From DATESZ01 sp035283845 (GTDB lineage: Bacteria; Desulfobacterota; Syntrophia; Syntrophales; JACQWR01), in assembly GCA_035283845.1 (NCBI GenBank), contig DATESZ010000151.1:1-12945 (forward strand): a stretch of DNA of 12,945 nucleotides. The letters run 5' to 3'. Below the pieces are notes generated by a model. It worked only from the letters and a program-made list of their open reading frames with translations, made no database searches and was not told the DNA's origin. Position 1 is the stretch's first letter; each line of letters opens with the position of its first letter. Both the position numbers and the translations under genes were made by a program. Below are positions 1 through 7,100 of this stretch, one piece after another.

Positions 1-999
1 CCAGGTAATCGTAATCCGCCAGCGGGCAAGATTGGCTACCCGGCGCACCGTCCGCGGATTCCAATGTTCTTTGCCGGTCAGCTTAAATACCACCGAATAG
101 GGATCCAGGGTGCTGATTACGGCCTTTTTTGCCTCAATCTCTGTGCCGTCGACAAGCCTTATTCCCCTGGCTTTGCCATGCTCGATAATCACCCGGTCAA
201 CTTCATGCGCAGTAAAACACTTTCCCCCATCCTCGGTAAATACTTTATACGTGGCATGAGCCGAGCTGTGGGTTCCCCCTTTAAGGTTCCCGTAATCGGA
301 AAATCCCATGGCAACAAAGAGTTTAGTCAATCCCATGCCAAATTCCATGGGGGACGCTCCATCCCAGGACTGGCCGATCCGGAATAAACCGGCTATCAAG
401 GCCTCGCTTTCAAATAAATCTCTAAATAATTCTAAGGGATTCTGAATATAACAGAAAGGTTCTTCCAGACCAATTTCTTTTACAAACCGGGGGATAAGCT
501 TTTCCATGTCATCCGGCTCGTGAGGCAGAGGGGCTAGCGAGTGCATGCTTTTTACAAATGCCGGCCGGATAATCTCCCGCCATCCCTTCCACACCTTAAG
601 GAAAGTTTCAGCATCCCGGGGAGAAAAGCGCTCCCAGTCCCTGGCAGTTTTCTCACCCGTTGGATCCTGGTAAGGACCCTGAAGGATCCAACAGTCGTTA
701 TCCTCTACAAAGACACCCCCCACGGGATAAATATAGGGAACCCATTCCAGTCCACGATCCTTCAGCTCCGGAAAATCTTTTAAGACCACCTCCCAATACC
801 AATTCGCTATAGCGGTAGCATGGTGGTCGGCAATAAATCCTGGAGCGGGCGACTCCTCACTTGACATCCCGCCTCCCATTTCATGGCGGCGCTCAAATAT
901 CCCAACCTGCATGCCGCCGTATCGCTGCAGATACATCCCCAGCGATAGAGCCTTGGTGCCTCCTCCAATAATCACCACATCGAAACTCTTATCTGCCAT
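1..999 (-). CDS. FAD-dependent oxidoreductase, phytoene desaturase-like (partial, C-terminus outside window)
   Basis: This frame is open for 333 codons to the window edge, so the C-terminal part is missing. The protein begins with a Rossmann dinucleotide-binding strand, DVVIIGGGTKALSLG (residues 7-21). It continues to an acidic residue ending the second strand (GIFERRHEMGGG, Glu36), the expected FAD ribose contact, and a GG doublet typical of phytoene-desaturase/amine-oxidase-type flavoproteins. Near residues 290-297 the sequence KKAVISTLDP fits the second conserved FAD-domain segment of that family. I start it at 999 because GGAGG lies 6 nt upstream; an in-frame ATG at 1005 would overlap that site. 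It follows the molybdenum hydroxylase gene by 27 nt, so co-transcription is likely. The family oxidises or saturates C-C bonds of lipids and carotenoids, but the substrate here is unknown. The third glycine of GxGxxG is Ala17. No signal peptide is visible, so it is probably cytoplasmic. The family assignment is fairly secure; the function is open. Confidence 0.82.
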   Translation of the reverse strand, partial: MADKSFDVVIIGGGTKALSLGMYLQRYGGMQVGIFERRHEMGGGMSSEESPAPGFIADHHATAIANWYWEVVLKDFPELKDRGLEWVPYIYPVGGVFVEDNDCWILQGPYQDPTGEKTARDWERFSPRDAETFLKVWKGWREIIRPAFVKSMHSLAPLPHEPDDMEKLIPRFVKEIGLEEPFCYIQNPLELFRDLFESEALIAGLFRIGQSWDGASPMEFGMGLTKLFVAMGFSDYGNLKGGTHSSAHATYKVFTEDGGKCFTAHEVDRVIIEHGKARGIRLVDGTEIEAKKAVISTLDPYSVVFKLTGKEHWNPRTVRRVANLARWRITITW

Positions 1000-1005
1000 G
1001 CCCAT

Positions 1006-1010
1006 CCTCC
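1006..1010 (-). promoter_or_regulatory. Ribosome binding site deciding the flavoprotein start
   Basis: Read on the minus strand, GGAGG sits 6 nt before the ATG at 999. The competing in-frame ATG at 1005 directly abuts this site with no spacer, so 999 is preferred. Confidence 0.65.
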
Positions 1011-1026
1011 CTCTCCGAACCCACTT

Positions 1027-3333
1027 TCAGTTCTCTTCCAAGGCCTTCAGGATCTTCTCCGGGGTTATGGGAAGATCTTTGATCCTCACTCCTATGGCAT
1101 CATAAATTGCATTAGCTATGGCAGGGATTGTAGGGATGTTTGTTCCCTCGCTTGCCTCCTTGGCCCCAAAGGGACCTTCCGGATCCAGGGATTCCACGAT
1201 GATGGATTTCACCTGGGGCATATCCACTGCTGTAGGCAGCTTATATCCCAAAAATGAGGGGTTCATGGCCCATCCCTTTTCCATCTGGAAGTCCTCAAGC
1301 AATGCCTGGCCAAAGGTCATGGAGACAGAGCCCTCAATTTGCCCTTCTACTGACATGGGGTTTATGGCAAAGCCACAGTCATGGGCTGCGGCAACCTTAT
1401 GCACCTTTACCATACCCGTTTCTTTATCCACCTCCACTTCTGCAGCATGGGCCCCAAAGCTGAAGGTCGGGGACATGTTTACCTCTCCCTTATCAAACCT
1501 TGATGCGTCCCCTACATCTATCGGTGGGTTATAATGACCTTTGGTGCTTAGAGGCTCCTTCTTTTCTTGAAAATATGCCCTTACGGCCTCAGAGACGGAA
1601 ATACCCTTCTCAGGGCTGCCCTTTACATAGATCCGATTCCCTCTTGCTTCCAGATCATCTATATTTGCCTCAAGACTTTCTGCCGCTACCTCCAAAAGTA
1701 TCTGTCTCATCCGGGATGCAGCCATTTTGGCGGCATTTCCGGCAAAGAGGGTCACCCTGCTCGAAAAGCTTCCAAAGTCTAGGGGGGTTATAGCCGTATC
1801 TGCAGCTATTACCCTGATCTGATCCAGGCTCACCCCGAGCTCTTCGGCTGCAATCTGTGAAAGGACTGTTAAAGAACCCTGACCGATATCAGAAGTACCT
1901 GTAAAGAGGGTAAAGCCCCCATCCTCTTTTGCCTCCAAGTTTACACCTGAATGGGAAGGGGGGTTATCGAAGAAAAAGGAGAATCCTGCTCCAGAGACAA
2001 AGAAGTTAGAGGCAATACCCACCCCTTTACCTTCAGGGAGCTTTCCCCACTTATCCTTCCAACCAATTTCATCTGATGCCCTTTCAATAGATTCTATATG
2101 GCCACTGCTCCTTATTATGAACTTACTCGGGGTGATGTCCCCTGCCTTGAGGCCGTTTTTCCTTCTTATCTCTAAGGGATCGAGGTCGAGCTTTTCTGCT
2201 ATCATATCGAGCATCGATTCTACGACAAACCGAGTCTGGAGCGCTCCATGGCCCCTCTGAGGCCCACAAAATGGCTTGTTGGTATAGATCCTGTTTCCCT
2301 CATATTTGAAGTTTGGGATCATGTAAGGCCCATTCTGAAAACCACCATGGAGGTAAATGGTGAGCGGTCCAATACTGTTATAGGCGCCTCCATTTGCGAT
2401 GAGTCTGGAGTCTACAGCCATGATCCTGCCATCCTTTTTCACCCCTATCTTTTGCTCTACAATAACAGGATGACGCCTTGCGGTACAGACAATCTCCTCT
2501 TCCCTGGTGTGCACAATCTTTACCGGCCTCCCTGCCTTTTTTGAAAGCAGGGCTGCAATGGGAAAGGGGGGATTGCTATCTGCCTTTCCCCCAAATCCTC
2601 CCCCTACATGGGGTTTTATTACCCTTACCTTGCTCACCGGTATCCCTAAGGCCTCGGCCACCACTACCTGATCAAAGAAGGGAGTCTGGGTGCTCACCCA
2701 CAATGTGACCTCCCCGGATTGAGAAAAGTCAGCCGCTACTGCATGGGGCTCAAGGGGGGAGTGGCAGACATATTGGGTCTCAAAGTGCTCCTCCATTACA
2801 AGATCTGATTCTTGAAAGCCCTTTTCTACATCCCCAAGATGAAAGGAGGCGTGAGCTGAGATGTTTCTCTCTGCATGGTCATGGATACGGGGAGCATCAG
2901 GTTTCATGGCTTCTTTTGGATCAAAGACTGAAGGTAGTTCCTCATATTCTACCTCTATCAAGTCTAGAGCCTCCTCTGCTATATCTTCATCAATGGCAGC
3001 TACTGCTGCCACCTCATCTCCGATGTAGCGCACCTTCTCCTTGGCAAGGGCGAATTTGTCCTTGAACCAGGGAGGGGCAGGGGCAGCCCTTGCAGGCCCA
3101 TGAGGGATATTGGTTATATCCTTTCCGGTTATCACAGCCTTCACCCCCAAAAGTCTTTCTGCTTTGGTGGTATCTATCATAAGGACTCTGGCATGGGGAT
3201 AGGGGCTTCTTAGGATCTTTCCATGCAACATTCCGGAATGGGGCATATCCGCAGTATACTTAGCCTCTCCGGTAGCCTTGACGACTGCATCCACCCTGGG
3301 AAGGCTTTTACCTATTACTGAGTATTTCTCCAT
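1027..3333 (-). CDS. Molybdopterin-binding subunit of a xanthine dehydrogenase-family hydroxylase (4-hydroxybenzoyl-CoA reductase alpha-like)
   Basis: The 768-residue protein has the two-part architecture of molybdenum hydroxylase large subunits. An alpha/beta hammerhead domain covers roughly residues 15-135, followed by the molybdopterin-binding region. Visible landmarks are SPLEPHA (192-198), the cofactor loop GGGFGGK (244-250), PQRGHGALQTRF (358-369), TGTSDIGQGS (478-487), GQIEG (664-668) and the active-site segment PFGAKEASEG (721-730). Glu729 aligns with the catalytic base of xanthine oxidase. The length and the GAKEASEG and RGHG segments recall 4-hydroxybenzoyl-CoA reductase alpha subunits (about 769 residues) more than xanthine oxidase, but this is from memory and the substrate is an inference. 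Such enzymes need [2Fe-2S] and FAD subunits, and neither gene is in this window. No Tat signal is seen, suggesting a cytoplasmic enzyme. The start is supported by a strong Shine-Dalgarno site. It is the first gene of the leftward operon. Confidence 0.9.
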   Translation of the reverse strand: MEKYSVIGKSLPRVDAVVKATGEAKYTADMPHSGMLHGKILRSPYPHARVLMIDTTKAERLLGVKAVITGKDITNIPHGPARAAPAPPWFKDKFALAKEKVRYIGDEVAAVAAIDEDIAEEALDLIEVEYEELPSVFDPKEAMKPDAPRIHDHAERNISAHASFHLGDVEKGFQESDLVMEEHFETQYVCHSPLEPHAVAADFSQSGEVTLWVSTQTPFFDQVVVAEALGIPVSKVRVIKPHVGGGFGGKADSNPPFPIAALLSKKAGRPVKIVHTREEEIVCTARRHPVIVEQKIGVKKDGRIMAVDSRLIANGGAYNSIGPLTIYLHGGFQNGPYMIPNFKYEGNRIYTNKPFCGPQRGHGALQTRFVVESMLDMIAEKLDLDPLEIRRKNGLKAGDITPSKFIIRSSGHIESIERASDEIGWKDKWGKLPEGKGVGIASNFFVSGAGFSFFFDNPPSHSGVNLEAKEDGGFTLFTGTSDIGQGSLTVLSQIAAEELGVSLDQIRVIAADTAITPLDFGSFSSRVTLFAGNAAKMAASRMRQILLEVAAESLEANIDDLEARGNRIYVKGSPEKGISVSEAVRAYFQEKKEPLSTKGHYNPPIDVGDASRFDKGEVNMSPTFSFGAHAAEVEVDKETGMVKVHKVAAAHDCGFAINPMSVEGQIEGSVSMTFGQALLEDFQMEKGWAMNPSFLGYKLPTAVDMPQVKSIIVESLDPEGPFGAKEASEGTNIPTIPAIANAIYDAIGVRIKDLPITPEKILKALEEN

Positions 3334-3337
3334 TTTG

Positions 3338-3346
3338 ACCTCCTTT
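3338..3346 (-). promoter_or_regulatory. Strong ribosome binding site of the molybdenum hydroxylase gene
   Basis: On the minus strand the sequence reads AAAGGAGGT, then CAAA, then ATG at 3333. This is a near-perfect Shine-Dalgarno sequence at good spacing and confirms the start. Confidence 0.8.
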
Positions 3347-3395
3347 ATTTTACCTGAAAATACCTTTCACCCTCCCCCTCACCCCCTCCCCTTGA

Positions 3396-3429
3396 GCTGG
3401 TCTTATCACACACTTGACACAGGGGGTAT
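3396..3429 (+). repeat. Left arm core of long inverted repeat
   Basis: This 34-base segment starts GCTGGTCTTATC and ends GGGGGTAT. It is the inverted counterpart of 3623-3656, with three adjacent mismatches (ATC against GAT) and perfect matching elsewhere. Confidence 0.85.
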
Positions 3430-3434
3430 TTCAG

Positions 3435-3471
3435 TATTTTTACAATGTCAAGTAACGCAATTGTAAAAATA
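3435..3471. promoter_or_regulatory. Perfect 12-bp inverted repeat, possible operator or bidirectional promoter
   Basis: TATTTTTACAAT (3435-3446) and ATTGTAAAAATA (3460-3471) are perfect inverted copies separated by 13 bases. Because of the symmetry, both strands read TTTACA, 17 bases, TGTAAA, a fair sigma-70-like -35/-10 arrangement in both directions. Read leftward it could drive the molybdenum hydroxylase operon, about 100 bases away. A regulator-binding site or simple hairpin is equally possible. It lies inside the larger inverted-repeat element. Confidence 0.35.
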
Positions 3472-3500
3472 TTATTAATTTTCATTTTCAAATCGTTACT

Positions 3501-3538
3501 CTCCCCTCCCTTGATGGGATGGGATTAAGGGGAGGGTG
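3501..3538. repeat. Imperfect C/G-rich hairpin, REP-like
   Basis: CTCCCCTCCCTTGAT pairs imperfectly (11 of 15 positions) with ATTAAGGGGAGGGTG across a GGGATGGG loop. It resembles the C/G-rich dispersed repeats common in intergenic DNA of some Proteobacteria and repeats the style of the flanking arms. Confidence 0.45.
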
Positions 3539-3568
3539 AAAAAAGCATGTTGTCCACCCCCACCCTTG

Positions 3569-3592
3569 CCCTCCCCCGTCGCAGGGGGAGGG
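3569..3592. repeat. Perfect 9-bp hairpin, REP-like
   Basis: CCCTCCCCC (3569-3577) pairs perfectly with GGGGGAGGG (3584-3592) around the loop GTCGCA. It lacks a following T-run and lies between divergent genes, so a terminator role is unlikely. A REP-type dispersed repeat is more plausible. Confidence 0.5.
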
Positions 3593-3622
3593 GATAATTT
3601 GTTGATATTACTAAATTATTTC

Positions 3623-3656
3623 ATACCCCCTGTGTCAAGTGTGTATCAAGACCAGC
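3623..3656 (-). repeat. Right arm core of long inverted repeat
   Basis: This is the inverted counterpart of 3396-3429. It begins ATACCCCCTGTGTCAAGTGT and ends GACCAGC. The continuing G-rich tract to 3692 pairs loosely with the C-rich tract of the left arm. Confidence 0.85.
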
Positions 3657-3703
3657 CCCTTGAGGGAGGGGGAAGGGGGAGGGGTAATTTTCATTCTCCT
3701 TTG

Positions 3704-3718
3704 TGACGGGTACCGTCA
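3704..3718. promoter_or_regulatory. Short palindrome TGACGG-N3-CCGTCA
   Basis: Two perfect 6-base half-sites, TGACGG (3704-3709) and CCGTCA (3713-3718), are separated by GTA just outside the right end of the inverted-repeat element. This fits a dimeric regulator site or a small hairpin. No regulator is encoded nearby. Confidence 0.25.
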
Positions 3719-3775
3719 TGAGGGTTTCACTTTCAAATCTACCACTCCCCCTCAAATCCCCTGAATATAACCTCC

Positions 3776-3803
3776 TTTAAGAAACCTTTGCCGGCTTCTT
3801 AAA
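3776..3803. repeat. Perfect 8-bp inverted repeat TTTAAGAA / TTCTTAAA
   Basis: TTTAAGAA (3776-3783) and TTCTTAAA (3796-3803) flank a 12-base spacer ending in GCCGGC. Apart from this, the stretch 3693-3890 holds only a weak 9-base direct repeat (TTTCAAATC at 3486 and 3731) and no gene. Confidence 0.3.
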
Positions 3804-3892
3804 TAGTATGTTGATAGCATGCTCCCCCAAAGTCAATGACTTTTTTCAACAGAAAGGCCAATGCTATTGAATCATCCTGAAGACCAGTATAT

Positions 3893-4145
3893 CATGGTGG
3901 GAACAATAAATACTCGATACTGCTTTGTGGGGAATCAGGTGAATTTGAAGAAGGTTGTCTGCTGGCCGTCAACTTTGGCGATGATGCAGATACGACGGGG
4001 GCCATCTACGGACAGATTGCGCGCATTTTATGGCGAGGAAAGGTCACCGTCTTCTTGGGTGTCAAAAATCGTTATGCTTGACTACATTGAGCTTTGCGCA
4101 GATAGTATATGTATGAATGCGATTTCCGCACAATCTAACCATTAA
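3893..4145 (+). pseudogene. ADP-ribosylglycohydrolase (DraG family) C-terminal remnant, frameshifted
   Basis: Stitching three reading frames together recovers the C-terminal signature of the ADP-ribosylglycohydrolase family. Around 3906-3930, allowing a 2-base loss, the sequence reads NTLDTALWGI. From 3941 in another frame it reads EFEEGCLLAVNFGDDADTTG and then AIYGQIA, the conserved metal-binding GDDADTT segment. From about 4020 in a third frame it reads AFYGEE, SSWVSKIVMLDYIE and LCADSI, the family's usual tail. Intact members, which remove ADP-ribose from proteins using two Mg ions, are about 300 residues; the N-terminal two-thirds is missing here. An open frame of 94 codons at 3861-4145 covers the region but only its last third is in the original frame, so it is not a real gene. 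The remnant ends 25 nt before recC. The identification is strong because the GDDADTT context is diagnostic; the boundaries are approximate. Confidence 0.82.
4078..4106 (+). promoter_or_regulatory. Candidate sigma-70 promoter for recCBD
   Basis: TTGACT (4078-4083) and GATAGT (4101-4106) are separated by 17 bases, matching the -35 and -10 consensus at 5 and 4 of 6 positions. Transcription would start near 4113, about 58 bases before the recC start. The sequence lies inside the tail of the draG remnant. It is a pattern match only. Confidence 0.35.
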
Positions 4146-4170
4146 ATGACTCCGAGAGATTTATTGAACT

Positions 4171-7100
4171 ATGGGCATACACATCGTTTTCTCCAATCGT
4201 TTTGAAGTCCTTGAAAAAATCCTGCTTGCTGAGCTTGCCAGATGCCCGATAGACCCATTTGAAGCACAGCAGGTAGTGGTGCCAAGCACAGCCATTTCTC
4301 GCCGGCTTCAGCTTGCTATTGCCCTACAGACCGGCATCTGTGCAAATATCCGCTTCAATTATTTGGGAAGTTGGCTTTGGCAGTTAGCGAAGGCTGTTGT
4401 GGTGGATGTGCCGGAATCCTCGCCTGTGGATTCCGATATTCTGACCTGGCAAGTGTTACGGCTGCTGGATAGCCCTGCTATTACGTCCCATCCCCGTCTG
4501 GCCGGTTATCTCAGCGGGGCGGACGACCTGATGTTTCTGGAACTTGCTCAATCCGCTGCCGGCGTTTTCGACCACTATGCAACCTATCGATCCGACTGGC
4601 TCATTACCTGGAGCCAGGGTAAAACTATTTCTGACTTCCAGAATGATCTGATAGCCGAAGCCGATGAAGAATGGCAGAAGCAGCTTTGGCAGGCCATTAC
4701 AGAGGACTTGCGCCTGGGCAACACGCATCCTTTGCAGGTATTCCTCGATGCCATCACCGATACTGGTAAAAAGAATTATTTAGGCCTGCCGCAAAGCGCC
4801 GCAATTTTCACCGTGCCCATGATTCCACCGCTTTATCTGCAAACTATCTGCCGGCTTGCGGAGCACATGGATATAACCTTGTACATCCTCAATCCCTGCC
4901 GTGAATACTGGTTTGAGATTGTATCACCCCAGCGCCTTGCTTACCTCAAAACTATCAAAGACATTGCCCACCGGGAGGTCGGCCACTCATTGCTTGCAGA
5001 CTGGGGGCGGGTCACGCGGTCGGCAATCGATATGATCTATGAGGAGGCAACGACTGCCCAAACATTAGAAACGAGCCTCTTCATCGAACCTGCTGAAGAC
5101 ACGCTGATTGCGCGCCTGCAACGATCCGTGCTGAACATGGAGGATCTTTCACCGGACAGCGTACATATATCCGAATCGGACCATAGTATTGAAATCCATT
5201 GCTGCCATGGAACAGTTCGCGAGCTCGAAGTTTTGCAAGACCGCCTGTTAGATATGTTCTCAACGGACAAAACTTTGCAAACGGACGATGTTCTCGTATT
5301 AACGCCCGATATAGATACTCTTGCCCCGGCCGTTGATGCAGTGTTCGGAACCGCCCCGCCAACTCATTATATCCCCTATTCCATCGGGGGGCGCGCCATG
5401 GCAAACACGAATCCATACCTCCAGGTCCTTCTCGAATTGCTTGACCTGGTGTCCTCGCGCCTGCCTGCCAGTCGCGTCTTTGATCTTCTGCGCCAACCGC
5501 CGGTAACCCGTCGTTTCGGATTAGACGATGATGGATTGGAGCGCATCCGCCGGTGGTTTGCCACCACGGGGATGCGCTGGGGTATAGATGGCGAGCATCG
5601 GAAAAGCCTGGGGGTGGCGGAGGAAGACCGTCATTCGCTCCGCTGGGGCTTGGATAGGTTATTTCTCGGGATTGCCCTCCCGGACGTAGACGAACCCCTC
5701 TCCGGTATTCTTCCCTGCGATACGGTGGAGGGCTCCCGGTCTGAAACGCTCGGCCCTCTGTGGCTGTTCATTGAAAGGCTGGCAGCCTGGGGCGACCGCC
5801 TCCGGCAGCCGTTGCCCGCCGGAGAATGGCAGGAAATTCTCCATCAACTCATCATGGATTTTACCCGCTGCGAACATGATTCACAGGGGGAATATGACAG
5901 GGTTATCGGCATCATTGCAGAATTGTCCAATAATTGGCGGGCTGCCAGTTTGGTTCAACCCCTGTCCGCCCGTGTGGTAAGATCCGCTCTTACCGACATG
6001 GATATAAAGCGGCGCGGTGCCGTGCCGTCCGGCGCGGTGACCTTTTCGCCTATTGCTTCCATGCGCGGTCTCAATTACCGGGTGATTTGTCTCGTCGGTA
6101 TGAATGACGGTGTCTATCCGGGGCAGGAACGGCCCGTGGAGTTTGACCTTATTCCCAGGGGTAAGTCCAGACGGGGCGACAGGCAAAAGCGGCTGGAGGA
6201 ACGCAATATTTTTCTTGATGCGCTTCTCGCGGCCCGTGACGTTCTGCACATCTCCTATATCGGACGCGATCAGCGAAACAACACGGAAATGCCGCCCTCT
6301 GTTCTTGTCTCCCAGTTGATCGATTATCTCGCACAGGCCATCTCACCGGAAGATGCGACCGCTGCGGACCTGGAAGCAGCACGAACAAGGCTTACCGTTA
6401 TCCATCCGCTGCAACCCTTCTCCCGACGTTACTTCGATGGTTCCGACCCCCGTCTCTTCAGTCACGCCAATCAATATGCAGCGGCCCTGAATGCCGCCAA
6501 GCCCGTTGCAGCCGCAATCAAGACTGCCGGTGGAGAAGAAAGCGAAGACGAGGATGAGCTGCCGGAGGTGTCGCAGCCCTTCATAACCGCCGTGCCTGCT
6601 TCGCTGAACGCTGCCGCCGCTGAGACCTCTGTTGCGACTATTGATGATCTTCTCAGATTTCTCAGCAATTCCAGTAAATTTTTTCTGCAGCGGCAGTTGC
6701 TCATTGATCTTGCGGAGCCGGAAGATGTAATTGCCGACGAGGAACCACTGACAATCGGTTTTTCAGAAGAACGCAGCGCAGCCGATATGATTGTCGAGAT
6801 GTGCAGGCGGCAGAACCGCGTGCTGTCTATGGACGAAGCCCTTGCCTTTGTACAGGCATCACCGCAGTCACCTCCCGGCGCGGCCTGTGAAGCCGGAATG
6901 TCCGGGCTCTGGCCGGGGATTGCTTCCTTGACCGTGAGATTACTTGACGCGACAAGTGAGCCAAAACAGCCGGCATGGCGCTCCACAGTAACGCTTGATG
7001 TTGAAGGAAAGATTTGGCAATTGAAGGCAGACCTGAGAGATCTTTACCCCGGTGGCCTCGTTCGTTACCGCTGTGATCAGCTCCGGGGATATGACCATCT

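Larger units (their letters stand above)
3356..3692. mobile_element. MITE-like element with long imperfect terminal inverted repeats
   Basis: The two ends of this ~337 bp, gene-free stretch are inverted copies of each other. The best-conserved arms are 3396-3429 and 3623-3656: 34 bases matching at 31 positions, containing ACACTTGACACAGGGGGTAT. Outside these cores both arms continue into C-rich (left) or G-rich (right) tracts and end in GAAAAT (left) and its complement ATTTTC (right). Beyond that the similarity stops. The interior of ~190 bp carries additional hairpins and has no coding potential. A non-coding unit bounded by inverted repeats fits a miniature inverted-repeat element or a composite of REP-like sequences. 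No target-site duplication could be recognised, and mobility is inferred. An alternative is a large folded RNA or cruciform structure between the divergent operons. Confidence 0.55.

Noticed and set aside
1118..1534. A 138-codon plus-strand open frame
   Set aside because: It is antisense to the well-supported molybdenum hydroxylase gene and has no family features.
3569..3592. The perfect C/G hairpin as a transcription terminator
   Set aside because: No T-run follows on either side, and the flanking genes diverge from this region, so no transcript is expected to end here.
3356..3692. CRISPR array
   Set aside because: The repeats are inverted arms and C/G-rich tracts, not regularly spaced direct repeats with unique spacers, and no cas genes are present.
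3861..4145. A 94-codon plus-strand open frame as an intact small gene
   Set aside because: Only its last third is in the original frame of a DraG-type gene. The conserved GDDADTT segment lies in another frame, so it is part of a pseudogene.
6471..6986. A 171-codon minus-strand open frame
   Set aside because: It is antisense to recC and rich in Ser and Ala, as expected from the complement of the acidic and Ala-rich linker there.
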